64,000 nucleotides of DNA from Anabas testudineus (lineage: Eukaryota; Chordata; Actinopteri; Anabantiformes; Anabantidae): positions 20,500,297 through 20,564,296 of the forward strand of contig NC_046622.1 of the NCBI RefSeq assembly GCF_900324465.2, given 5' to 3'. Below, in pieces: positions 51,081-63,700 of the stretch (positions are counted from its first letter, which is position 1; the number at the start of each line of letters is the position of its first letter). Position numbers and translations under genes: made by a program. The notes below the pieces were generated by a model, which worked only from the letters and a program-made list of their open reading frames with translations, ran no database searches and was not told the DNA's origin.

Positions 51081-51630
51081 CATTTTCATTTTGTGGCAAG
51101 GTTCAGCAGGAAGAGCTAGACAAATAAAGATACAGACAAATAAACTCCAAACTGACTGCCCAGCCAGATGGAATTCCATTGGCATGATGGTCAAGCGGCT
51201 GTTTGAGCACATAGTAGCTGTTTAAATCTTTTACCAAACAAACAAGTGTCCAAAAGACATTACTGGAAGATGGTGGAACAACAGATTCCAGTACTCAACT
51301 CCTTTGCCAAGGCTACACTAATAATGCATGGGAAGTTGCATGTTGGATTCCCTATTGTCTATCCGGTGACTTTCAACACGATAGACACCACTCTGCATGA
51401 TGAAGCATCTACTGGCGGCTGTCCCCCTTTTCAAAAACACGGTCCAAGGCCAACTGGCAACATGATTCCAATTGGAATATACGGATCTCTTGGAAACTAA
51501 TCTGATTGTGGCCTGCATGCTGGATCCCCGCTTTAAACATCTCCAGTTCATCTCAGAGAACATGAGATGGGCTGCTCAGAGACACTTGAAATGGCTGCAT
51601 GCATTGGTAATGCTCATTAATTAATTTTAT
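51081..51630 (+). mobile_element. hAT transposase relic behind gene G
   Basis: Shorter version of the relic behind F: the LQTDCPARWNSIG landmark near 51150 and the LDPRFKHLQF region near 51520-51545 remain, while the N-terminal part (36440-37100 in the F copy) is absent. It carries about 190 bp (51225-51415) that the F copy lacks, including the missing middle of the transposase. Confidence 0.6.
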
Positions 51631-52105
51631 TTATTTTTTTATCCCTGATGTGGCAGTGGATGTCCAAACTGAGGGAGATGTTGACAACGAAGCTGAAAAA
51701 AGTAACACTGGAGAGAGACTTTGTGTAGCTTTTGAGGCAGCTATTAAAGTGAGAAGACAAAAGTTCAGTACGCCATAATAGCAAAAAAAAAAAAATATTG
51801 TGATCTTGCACATTCCTGTAATGGAAAAACCTGTATTCCCGCAATAAACATTGACGTCCCCCATTGGCTGAGTTAGCCAAAAGCTAATTGGATGTATCAG
51901 CAACCAGCACTCCAAGCGATTAAGTTTTCATCCCACACATGTTGATCTTTGTTTATGCAAACTCAAATCATAAGGCAAACTTTTACTGAGCAGGACTGTG
52001 ATAGCCAGTAGGTTGACAGGTATGCGGTGAGTTTCTTTATTTGTTTTAGCATGTTGTACTGTGCCAAAATACAGTACAACAGTGTTTTTGTTAGGATTTA
52101 AATGA

Positions 52106-53015
52106 TTCTAGGTGGCCTGTTTGAAGTACACTACACTTCTGTCTTCCCTGATCGGACATTTCAATTAGAGCCACAACAGCCCATCTGCAAGGGGTGAGTT
52201 TGTCAAACTGCAGCTCACTGCAGGAAATTATTAATGCTGTTTGCCTGAGGTTTTGTGGTAATAAAGAAAATGCAACTGAGCTGAAATGACAATTGAGGCT
52301 TTTCTGTAGTTCAAATCTGTTTATTATGACGTAAATGGTAGGTGGCCAAAATGTGCTTTCAAAGTAGCATCTAAATAGTTTCATTTTACTTTGATTATAT
52401 TACTATGGGTACTGTAAAATCCATAACTATCGTACCCTTTTGGCAGACTCCATGGAGATTGGTCATCTTATGCTATGGATATGCCAGCTGAGACATGCAG
52501 CATTTGGGATCAGCTTAGTGCTCTGTGTCTCATGTATCCTGGAAAAAAATATGGTAGTTCTAGCTGTGTTCAAGGCCTCAAAGCCAGGAGGTGAGGCCAC
52601 TCTCAAGTGGTTTGGTGCTGTGCAGCAGAGAGGGACAGTGATGCTTCTTACTTCTGTTCAAGCTGCAGTATGTACATTTTTGCTTGTCTCTGCCTCACCA
52701 GCTCCTCATAAAAACACACAGTACCACAATAATGAAATAGTTTATGTGTGTGTAGTTGGCTCCACAGTTGTTTTTGCAGTGTTATTGGGTTACATTGGTT
52801 TATTGGCCATTTTCTGTGCTGTGTGGGTGGCATTTGTTCCTGCTTATGTCAACTCCCTAGGAAAATATGCAGATTCAGTGGAGGTATTTGCCATCCTAGC
52901 CTCAAGTTTTGGCCTCTTGGTGGCACTTTTTGGGCCTAAATGTTACATAATCCAGCTGAGACCAGAGAGAAACACAAAAAAGGCAGTCATGGGACGAGCT
53001 ACAACAGATAAATAA
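52106..53015 (+). pseudogene. V2R relic 2: truncated exon 1 plus shortened exon 9
   Basis: Starts inside exon 1 (52106-52193) exactly at the tandem-duplication join, so it has no promoter or signal peptide. Exon 9 (52447-53015) has the same two in-frame deletions as relic 1 and remains open to a TAA. Differences from relic 1 are few. Confidence 0.85.
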
Positions 53016-53160
53016 CCTATTCCTTTTTTACTGATCACATTTGAAACACTTAAAAACTTATTGACCAATAATGGAAGAACCCAGCCCAACTAGTTATTGC
53101 CACCAAATCACATTAATAACCAGCTCTTGCATCGGTTTTTTTAGTTAACATTAAGCATAG

Positions 53161-53248
53161 CTCTGTACTCTTCAGACATGCTATGGCCCATGGCCTTTGA
53201 CTATTATTAAGAGCAACAAAACTCCAAGCTTCTACCTAGCTGTGACTC
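53161..53248 (+). pseudogene. V2R exon 2 remnant behind relic 2
   Basis: Copy of the scrap at 46040-46126, with a cluster of single-base insertions and deletions. Confidence 0.6.
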
Positions 53249-53689
53249 AATGGAAGATCTGAAAAGCGGTGTGACATGAGATTCATGTGTTAGAATATGG
53301 TTGCAGTATAATCATGTATTTAAGCATTACAAAGACAGTGTCCAGCCACAGTGTGTCAAATTACATTGACAACTACATTAGGTGAAGTTTTTAAAACCAA
53401 GATAATGAAAATAGAAGTGAGGAAAAAGTCAAGACAAAAACAGTGGATGTCCAAACAATGCAATATTATGTATTTTATTACAATCCAAATATGCACTAAA
53501 CATATTGAAAGAAAGAAATCATTTTTATTAATAATATATTTTTTAAATAATTTACTATACTGTGTTTTGTACATTAACATATATACATTGATATATTTAT
53601 TATGCACCACACCACACCACACCCCATGCCCTAAAAGGGGTGTTGAGAAAGTGTGAACAATGACAGAAATTTCCCAAAGGTTGCCTCGC

Positions 53690-53697
53690 ATATAAAA
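53690..53697 (+). promoter_or_regulatory. TATA box of gene H
   Basis: ATATAAAA 51 bp before the ATG at 53749, in the same conserved upstream block as gene G. Confidence 0.55.
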
Positions 53698-53748
53698 TCC
53701 ATGAACCTTTGCTGAAGAATAGAAACGTGTGAAGGGAGGTTGGTCGTT

Positions 53749-56700
53749 ATGGGGAATTGTCTTGGTATATATTTGTTTCTCCGTGTCTACCTTAACTGGT
53801 GGTTTGCCACTCCCTCCTTTTTACCCTCTGTTTCAACCTCTCTTCCCTCTACTTGTAACTTACGGAGGAAGTTTCATCTTAATGAAATGCATAAGCCTGG
53901 TGATGTGGTTCTAGGTGGGCTGTTTGAGGTCCACTTCACGTCTGTTTACCCTGAGTGGACATTAACATCAGAGCCTCAACAGCCTACCTGCAATGGGTAG
54001 GTGTACTGCAGCAAACTGTTTTTAATTGTGCTGTAATAATAGTAGTAACTGCAATTATTGACATGGGTTTAATTTTGAGTGAACACATGTCCCTTTCTCT
54101 GTGACATATTGCATTTGATTGTTAACACTGATATTCTGTGCATTAGCTTTGATACTTTAGGCTTCAGGGATGCTATGACCATGGCCTTTGCTATTGATGA
54201 GATCAACAAGAACTCCACCCTGCTACCTAATCTGACTCTTGGATACAGTCTTTATGACAACTGTGGTGCACTTATTATTGGACTCAGTGGTGCACTGTCA
54301 TTAGCAAGTGGTCAGGAGGAGCAGTTTATGCTTCAGGAGAACTGTATAGGATCACCTCCAGTCCTGGGGATTGTGGGTGATTCATATTCAACATTTTCTA
54401 TTGCCATCTCCCACATATTAGGTTTATACAAAATGCCTACTGTGAGTTTCTTAGTAAATTCTTAATTTTATATGGTGCATTTGAAAAAAAAATATTTAAA
54501 AGTGATAGTGTTTTTTGGTTGGAAAAACTAGTAACTTTCTTTATAGGTGAGTTACTTTGCAACATGTTCCTGTCTCACTGATCGACAACGGTTTCCATCC
54601 TTCTTTAGAACGATCCCGAGTGATGCTTTTCAGGTGAGACACTTAGCAAGTAGATTTATCAATTATTTAACAAGTTATTAACTGTTAGTTTATTGTGGGA
54701 TGTGGATCAACAATTCAATTTGTATAATTATTGTAATTGCAGTTAACTGAAATGACAGTGATTGCAGTAAACTTCAACTGCACTGACATGTTCACTAATG
54801 ATTTCAAACCAATACATTCACCTAGGTGCATGCTATGATTCAGATTCTAAAACACTTTGGCTGGACTTGGGTTGGACTGGTTGTCACTGATGATGATTAC
54901 GGACTCAATGTTGCCCAGTCCTTTCAATCTGCCTTGGTTCAGTCTGGTGAAGGCTGTTTGGCTTACCTTGAGGTGCTGCCCTGGGACCGTGACCCAAATG
55001 AAATAAGGAGGGTTGTACATTTGATTAAGACTTCCACAGCTCGTGTGGTCATGGTGTTTCTTCATAAGATACATATGATTGAACTAATGGAAGAGGTCAG
55101 AATTCAAACGAAGTAGAAATTAGAAATCTATTATCTTGAAATGATTAAATGACATGATTAGATGATTTGGTTTTTTAAAAGCACAATTCACTAACCAAAT
55201 TCGTAGAAGTTTTAAACAAACAAGTTAGTCTAAAACAGCAAATTCCCATCGCAGCTAAAATGTTTGATGATCTTTCAGAATATTTTTATTAGAACTCTGC
55301 AAAATGTATTTACCATGGTGCAAAATACAGGTGGTGCGACAGGATGTGACAGGTCGGCAGTGGATTGGAAGTGAAGCCTGGACATCGAATGCTGTGCTCC
55401 AGACCCCCCACCTAATGCCCTACCTGGGTGGCACACTGGGCATTGCCATCCGTCGAGGGGAAATACCAGGACTCAAGGATTTTCTATTGCAGATACGTCC
55501 TGACCAAAATGACTACAAGAATGAAAATAATATGGTAAAAATCAAATTTTACAGTGTGATTAGAAAAGTATCATAATAAATAATGCCTTGTAAAAACTGT
55601 TAATGATGACATTTTATAAAATTTTAGGTGAAACAATTTTGGGAACATACATTTCAGTGTAGATTCAATCCAGCAGGTTTGTTGGACGATGGAGGAACAT
55701 TATGCACTGGAAAGGAAGATATTAACACTGTGGAAACAGAGTTTTTAGATGTTTCTAACCTCAGGCCTGAGTATAATGTTTACAAAGCTGTGTATGCTCT
55801 GGCATATGCCCTCGATGATCTGCTGCACTGTGTACCAGGGAGAGGTCCTTTCAGTGGGAATAGGTGCGCCACTTTGCAACAATTGGAGCCATGGCAGGTG
55901 TGATATCACTTCACATTCACTGGTTTAGTTTTCAAAACATCTGCAACACTATAAAGTCCTTACTGTATGTAATTTTATTAATATACAATAATTAATTAAA
56001 AATTCAATATATACTCTCCTCCAAAAGTTTTATAAATACTTAAATAACACCTCAAAACAAACAACAACTGAAAGATGCTGCAGCGAAAGCCTGGAAAAGC
56101 ATCACAAAGAAATCATTTAAAGATGTCAACGAGTCACAGGCTTCATGCAGTTATTGCAAGCAAATAGTTTTCCAACTAAATATTAAATCTTATTAATCTT
56201 ATTAACTTTAATCTATTTTAAGTCTACACGTTCCAATACTTTTGCTCACATAAGAGGTGGGTGGGATCTAACAAAAAGTGTTATCTTCTAAGTTGTGTAT
56301 CAGATCCAGATGTAAACACTTGGGAAAAAAAGCTAAAATGTTGATATCAAACTCAAATGTTTTCAGTCTACAGCTAAAATAAAGGAATTGACCTTACCTT
56401 TCCAATACTTTAGAGGGGAGTGTAAATTAGTACATGTGCTTTAAAAAAGATTTTGTGAAATTAGAACAACAAAATGCATTTCTATTTTCAATTCTTGATG
56501 TGAGTGTGAGAAATGGCATTAAACAAGTTAGATGTTTTCAGGTGGTCTGAGCATTAGGTCACTTGAAATTTTCTGTCATCGGTTTTCAGCTTGTACATTA
56601 TTTAAACAAAGTCAACTTCACCACATCATTCGGTGATGAAGTATCATTTGATGAGAACGGTGATGTCTTGCCAATTTATGATATCATGAACTGGTGGTGG

Positions 56701-58065
56701 CTCCCTGATGGAAGTACTCAAGTTCAGAATGTGGGTGAGGTTAAGAGGTCGGCTTCCAAAGGTGACGAACTGACACTTGATGAAGACAAAATCTTCTGGA
56801 ACTTTGAATTCAACAAGGTTATTTCTGCTTGTTCAGAAATGTCTTCTTTTTTGACAACTAATTGTAGCAAAGTGTAGTAAAATAACTTTACTTTTCTCTC
56901 TACAGCCCCCACGGTCAGTTTGCAGCGAGAACTGTCCTCCAGGGACCCGTATGGCCAGAAAAAAGGGGCAGCCTGTCTGCTGTTTTGACTGTGTCCTTTG
57001 TTCTGAGGGAAAGATCAGCAATAAGACGGGTTGGTGTTCATGTTCTGTTCATTTTACATTTGTGTTCTTGTTTTGTTAATTTACCTTTTAAGATATTACA
57101 GTATATCCTGTGTAGTAACAATTCATCCTACCGGCTATCTTTTCTTGTCAGACTCCACTGAGTGCATCGCTTGTCCAGAGGATTTTTGGTCCAGTCCTCA
57201 GCGTGACCACTGTGTTCCTAAGGAAACTGAGTTCCTCTCCTACTATGAACCTCTGGGTATCTGCTTGACAACAACCTCATTGCTGGGCACATTTATTTGT
57301 GCTGTTGTTCTGGGCATTTTCACGTACCATCGTAGTACACCCATGGTACGTGCCAACAATTCAGAACTGAGTTTTCTTATATTGGTGTCACTTAAATTGT
57401 GCTTTCTCTGCTCACTACTGTTTATCGGTCAACCCAGACTGTGGACGTGCCAGCTGAGACATGTAGCATTTGGCATCAGCTTTGTTCTTTGTGTCTCATG
57501 TATTCTGGTGAAAACCATGGTAGTTCTAGCTGTGTTCAAGGCCTCAAAGCCAGGAGGTGGAGCCAATCTGAAGTGGTTTGGTGCTGTGCAGCAGAGAGGG
57601 ACAGTGATGCTTCTTACTTCTGTTCAGGGGGCAATATGCACTGCATGGATTGTCTCTGCCTCACCAGCTCCTCATAAAAACACTCAATACCACAATGAGA
57701 AAATTGTATATGAGTGTGTAGTTGGCTCCACGATTGGTTTTGCAGTGTTATTGGGTTACATTGGCTTATTGGCCATTATCAGTTTCATGTTAGCATTTCT
57801 AGCGAGAAATCTTCCAGACAACTTCAATGAGGCCAAACTAGTCACTTTCAGCATGTTGATCTTCTGTGCTGTGTGGGTGGCATTTGTTCCTGCTTATGTC
57901 AACTCCCCAGGTAAATATGCAGATGCAGTGGAGGTATTTGCCATTCTGGCATCAGGTTTTGGCCTTTTGTTGGCACTGTTTGGACCAAAATGTTACATAA
58001 TCCTGCTGAGACCAGAGAGGAACACAAAGAAAGCTATTATGGGTCGAGGCACCACAAAGTCATAG
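53749..58065 (+). CDS. Gene H: V2R/OlfC olfactory receptor, intact, 879 aa
   Basis: Complete nine-exon receptor: 53749-53996, 54147-54441, 54547-54633, 54826-55095, 55331-55534, 55628-55897, 56590-56817, 56906-57029, 57152-58065. Phases join and no stop interrupts. From exon 4 on, the protein is identical to gene G. In exons 1 and 2 several differences from G match gene F instead ([15 protein letters not shown] codon use, AIDEINK, QEEQF, SHILG), while intron 1 stays G-like, so short conversion tracts are likely. All class C features noted for G apply. Near-identity to G means expression and copy number cannot easily be told apart by short reads. Confidence 0.93.
56064..56423. mobile_element. 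Tc1-like 3' remnant in intron 6 of gene H
   Basis: Same remnant as in genes F and G; one base longer than the G copy near its end (ACTTTAGAGG against ACTTAGAGG). Confidence 0.6.
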
Positions 58066-58203
58066 ATAGAAAGATAGATAGATTGATTTAGTTTACCCAT
58101 ATTAGGAAAAACTAAGCATGTGGCTACTAGTTAGTTGACTAACTGTCCACTAATTAAAAGTGGCACTATAATTAACACAAACAGGTCATACAAGTCAAAC
58201 AGT

Positions 58204-58753
58204 CATTTTCATTTTGTGGCAAGGTTCAGCAGGAAGAGCTAGACAAATAAAGATACAGACAAATAAACTCCAAACTGACTGCCCAGCCAGATGGAATTCC
58301 ATTGGCATGATGGTCAAGCGGCTGTTTGAGCACATAGTAGCTGTTTAAATCTTTTACCAAACAAACAAGTGTCCAAAAGACATTACTGGAAGATGGTGGA
58401 ACAACAGATTCCAGTACTCCAACTCCTTTGCCAAGGCTACACTAATAATGCATGGGAAGTTGCATGTTGGATTCCCTATTGTCTATCCGGTGACTTTCAA
58501 CACGATAGACACCACTCTGCATGATGAAGCATCTACTGGCGGCTGTCCCCCTTTTCAAAAACACGGTCCAAGGCCAACTGGCAACATGATTCCAATTGGA
58601 ATATACGGATCTCTTGGAAACTAATCTGATTGTGGCCTGCATGCTGGATCCCCGCTTTAAACATCTCCAGTTCATCTCAGAGAACATGAGATGGGCTGCT
58701 CAGAGACACTTGAAATGGCTGCATGCATTGGTAATGCTCATTAATTAATTTTA
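58204..58753 (+). mobile_element. hAT transposase relic behind gene H
   Basis: Near-identical copy of the relic at 51081-51630, carried along in the tandem duplication. Confidence 0.6.
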
Positions 58754-59229
58754 TTTATTTTTTTATCCCTGATGTGGCAGTGGATGTCCAAACTGAGGGA
58801 GATGTTGACAACGAAGCTGAAAAAAGTAACACTGGAGAGAGACTTTGTGTAGCTTTTGAGGCAGCTATTAAAGTGAGAAGACAAAAGTTCAGTACGCCAT
58901 AATAGCAAAAAAAAAAAAATATTGTGATCTTGCACATTCCTGTAATGGAAAAACCTGTATTCCCGCAATAAACATTGACGTCCCCCATTGGCTGAGTTAG
59001 CCAAAAGCTAATTGGATGTATCAGCAACCAGCACTCCAAGCGATTAAGTTTTCATCCCACACATGTTGATCTTTGTTTATGCAAACTCAAATCATAAGGC
59101 AAACTTTTACTGAGCAGGACTGTGATAGCCAGTAGGTTGACAGGTATGCGGTGAGTTTCTTTATTTGTTTTAGCATGTTGTACTGTGCCAAAATACAGTA
59201 CAACAGTGTTTTTGTTAGGATTTAAATGA

Positions 59230-60113
59230 TTCTAGGTGGCCTGTTTGAAGTACACTACACTTCTGTCTTCCCTGATCGGACATTTCAATTAGAGCCACAA
59301 CAGCCCATCTGCAAGGGGTGAGTTTGTCAAACTGCAGCTCACTGCAGGAAATTATTGATGCTGTTTGCCTGAGGTTTTGTGGTAATAAAGAAAATGCAAC
59401 TGAGCTGAAATGACAAATGAGGCTTTTCTGTAGTTCAAATCTGTTTATTATGACGTAAATGGTAGGTGGCCAAAATGTGCTTTCAAAGTAGCATCTAAAT
59501 AGTTTCATTTTACTTTGATTATATTACTATGGGTACTGTAAAATCCATAACTATCGTACCCTTTTGGCAGACTCCATGGAGATTGGTCATCTTATGCTAT
59601 GGATATGCCAGCTGAGACATGCAGCATTTGGGATCAGCTTAGTGCTCTGTGTCTCATGTATCCTGGAAAAAACTATGGTAGTTCTAGCTGTGTTCAAGGC
59701 CTCAAAGCCAGGAGGTGAGGCCACTCTCAAGTGGTTTGGTGTTGTGCAGCAGAGAGGGACAGTGATGCTTCTTACTTCTGTTCAAGCTGCAGTATGTACA
59801 TTTTTGCTTGTCTCTGCCTCACCAGCTCCTCATAAAAACACACAGTACCACAATAATAAAATAGTTTATGTGTGTGTAGTTGGCTCCACAGTTGGTTTTG
59901 CAGTGTTATTGGGTTACATTGGTTTATTGGCCATTTTCTGTGCTGTGTGGGTAGTATTTGTTCCTGCTTATGTCCACTGACCAGGTAAATATGCAAGGTA
60001 TTTTCCATCTTGGCCTTAAGTTTTGGCCTCTTGGTGGCACTTTTTGGATCCATCCTGGTGAGACCAGAGAAAAACACAAAGAAAGCAATCGTGGGTAAAG
60101 GAACCACAAAATT
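59230..60113 (+). pseudogene. V2R relic 3: truncated exon 1, hybrid exon 9
   Basis: Exon 1 end at 59230-59317 begins at the duplication join, as in relic 2. Exon 9 starts at 59571 with the same two in-frame deletions as relics 1 and 2. At about 59940 it switches to the decayed end seen in relic 0 (stop near 59980, deletions in the tail), and its 3' flank also follows relic 0. It is therefore a recombinant of the two relic types. Confidence 0.8.
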
Positions 60114-60723
60114 TTTTTTAAAAAGTGCATACCTGTCATTTATTTCTACTTTCACTGAGGAGTGATCTACCATTGACTTGCAGAGGTTATTACTGACCTT
60201 CATCTTCATGGAACCAAACTAGGGTCATATATTTTGTCAATTTGAAAGACAAAAAATTTCTAATTAAAATTTTTTTGTTTTATATTTCTTTGACATACAG
60301 ATGGAATATCTGACCTGTACCATCTAACATATGATTATTGTCAAATCAGCTGAGATCAGTAAGTAGTAAGGGTATTTCTAAGCAATGCGTTTATTTCAAA
60401 TTTTCTTGAGCAAATATGTTTCTTGGAGCAAGGTCGTTTGGCTAACTGGAGTGAAATTCTGATAATATCACACTGTACACAAAACCAGTGGATGTCCAAA
60501 CAATGCAATATTATGTATTTTATTACAGTCCAAATATGCACTAAACATATTGAAAGAAAGAAATCATTTTTATTAATAATATTTTTTTTAATAATTTACT
60601 ATACTGTGTTTTATACATTAACATATATACATTGATATATTTATTATGCACCACACCACACGCCCTAAAAGGGGTGTTGAGAAAGTGTGAACAATGACTG
60701 AAATTTTCCAAAGGTTACCTCAC

Positions 60724-60731
60724 ATATAAAA
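60724..60731 (+). promoter_or_regulatory. TATA box of gene I
   Basis: ATATAAAA 51 bp before the ATG at 60783; the upstream CCACA run is shorter than in F, G and H. Confidence 0.55.
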
Positions 60732-60782
60732 TCCATGAACCTTTGCTGAAGAATAGAAACATGTGAAGGGAGGTTGGTCGTT

Positions 60783-63700
60783 ATGGGGAATTGTCTTGGT
60801 ATATATTTGTTTCTCCGTGTCTATCTTAACTGGTGGTTTGCCACTCCCTCCTTTTTACCCTCTGTTTCAACCTCTCTTCCCTTTACTTGTAACTTACGGA
60901 GGAAGTTTAATCTTAATGTAATGCATAAGCCTGGTGATGTGGTTCTAGGTGGGCTGTTTGAAGTCCACTTCACGTCTGTTTACCCTGAGTGGACATTAAC
61001 ATCAGAGCCTCAACAGCCTACCTGCAATGGGTAGGTGTATTGCAGGATACCATTTTAATTGTGCTGTAATAATAGTAGTAACTGCAATTATTAACATGGG
61101 TTTAATTTTGAGTGAACACATGTCCCTTTCTCTGTGACATATTGCTTTTTGTTTGTTAACACTGATATTCTGTACATTAGCTTTGACACTTGTAAATACA
61201 ACTGACCTGACATGACAAATGAGTAATAAATATAACTTCATGCCAGTTTTAGAAACATTTTTTAAATAACTAGAACAGAAATAATATGTTCATTATTATT
61301 TAGATATGTCCACCCATTACCACTATCATGTCACTTTTTAATGATTAACGGTGATGTTTTGTGTTTTAGTTTTGACACCCTAGGCTTCAGACAAGCTATG
61401 ACCATGGCCTTTGCTATTGATGAGATCAACAAGAATTCCACCCTGCTACCGAATCTGACTCTTGGATACAGTCTTTATGACAACTGTGGTGCACTTATTA
61501 TTGGACTCAGTGGTGCACTGTCATTAGCAAGTGGTCGGGAGGAGCAGTTTATGCTTCAGGAGAACTGTATAGGATCACCTCCAGTCCTGGGGATTGTGGG
61601 TGATTCATATTCAACATTTTCAATTGCCATCTCCCACATGTTAGGTTTATACAAAATGCCTACTGTGAGTTTCTTAGTAAATTCTTAATTTTATATGCTG
61701 CATTTGAAAAAAAAATATTTAAAAGTGATAGTGTGTTTTGGTTGGAAAAACTAGTAACTTTCTTCTTAGGTGAGTTACTTTGCAACATGTTCCTGTCTCA
61801 CTGATCGACAACGGTTTCCATCCTTCTTTAGAACGATCCCGAGTGATGCTTTCCAGGTGAGACACTTAACAAGTAGATTCCTTAATTGTTTAACAAGTTA
61901 TTAACTGTTAGTTTATTGTGGGATGTGGATCAACAATTTAATTTGTATAATTATTGTAATTGCAGTTAACTGAAATGACAGTGATTGCAGTAAACTTCAA
62001 CTGCACTGACAAGTTCACTAATGATTTCAAACCAATACATTCACCTAGGTGCATGCTATGATTCAAATTCTAAAACACTTTGGCTGGACTTGGGTTGGGC
62101 TGGTTGTCACTGATGATGATTATGGACTCCATGTTGCCCAGTCCTTTCAATCTGCCTTGGTTCAGTCTGGTGAAGGCTGTTTGGCTTACCTTGAGGTGCT
62201 GCCCTGGGACCGTGACCCAAATGAAATGAGGAGGGTTGTACATTTGATTAAGACTTCCACAGCTCGTGTGGTCATGGTGTTTCTTCATGAGATACATATG
62301 ATTGAACTAATGGAAGAGGTCAGAATTCAAACGAAGTAGAAATTAGAAATCTATTATCTTGAAATGATTGAATGACATGATTAGATGATTTGGTTTTTTA
62401 AAAGCACAATTCACTAACCAAATTCGTAGAAGTTTTAAACAAACAAGTTAGTCTAAAACAGCAAATTCCCATCGCAGCTAAAATGTTTGATGATCTTTCA
62501 GAATATGTTTATTAGAAGTCTGCTAAATGTATTTAACATGGTGCAAAGTACAGGTGGTGAGGCAGGATGTGTCAGGCCAGCAATGGATTGCAAGTGAAGC
62601 CTGGACATCAGCTGCTGTGCTCCAGACCCCCCACCTAATGCCCTACCTGGGTGGCACACTGGGCATTGCCATCCGTCGAGGGGAAATACCAGGGCTCAGG
62701 GATTTTCTATTGCAGATACGTCCTGACCAAAATGACTACAAGAATGAAAATAACATGGTAAAAATCAAATTTTACAGTGTGATTAGAAAAGTATCATAAT
62801 AAATAATGCCTTGTAAAAATTGTTAATGATGACATTTTATAAAATTTTAGGTGAAACAATTTTGGGAACACACATTTCAGTGTAGATTCAATCCAGCAGG
62901 TTGGTTGGAAGATGGTGGAACATTATGCACTGGAAAGGAGGATATTAACACTGTGGAGACAGAGTTTTTAGATGTTTCTAACCTCAGGCCTGAGTATAAT
63001 ATTTACAAAGCTGCGTATGCTCTGGCCTATGCCCTCGATGACATGCTGCACTGTGTACCAGGGAGAGGTCCTTTCAGTGGGAACAGGTGCGCCACTTTGC
63101 AACAATTGGAGCCATGGCAGGTGTGATATCCCTTTACACTCACTGGTTTAGTTTTCAAAACATCTGCAACACTATAAAGTACTTACTGTATGTAATTTTA
63201 TTAATATAAAATAATTAATTAAAAATTCACTATATACTCTCCTCCAAAAGTTTTATAAATACTTAAATAACACCTCAAAACAAACAACAACTGAAAGATG
63301 CTGCAGCGAAAGCCTGGAAAAGCATCACAAAGAAATCATTTAAAGATGTCAACGAGTCACAGGCTTCATGCAGTTATTGCAAGCAAATAGTTTTCCAACT
63401 AAATATTAAATCTTATTAATCTTATTTACTTTAATCTATTTTAAGTCTACACGTTCCAATACTTTTGCTCACATGAGAAGTGGGTGGGATCTAACAAGAG
63501 GTGTTTATAAAATAAAATAAAGGAATTGACCTTACTTTTCCAATACATTAGAGGGGAGTGTGAATTAGTACACGTGCTTTTAAAAAGATTTTGAGAAATT
63601 AGAACAACAAAATGCATTTCTATTTTCAATTCTTGATGTGAGTGTGAGAAATGTCATTAAACAAGTTAGATGTTTCCAGGTGGTCCGAGCAATTAGGTCA

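Larger units (their letters stand above)
44985..59229 (+). repeat. Tandem duplication, two units of about 7.12 kb
   Basis: Unit 1 (about 44985-52105) holds relic 1, gene G and its hAT flank; unit 2 (52106-59229) holds relic 2, gene H and the same flank; a third unit begins at 59230 with relic 3 and gene I. Positions in units 1 and 2 differ by a constant 7121-7123 bases over long distances, and exons 4-9 of G and H encode identical protein. Confidence 0.85.

Noticed and set aside
59772-60209. 145-residue minus-strand open frame
   Set aside because: Antisense to relic 3 exon 9 and its flank; similar shadows lie opposite relics 1 and 2.
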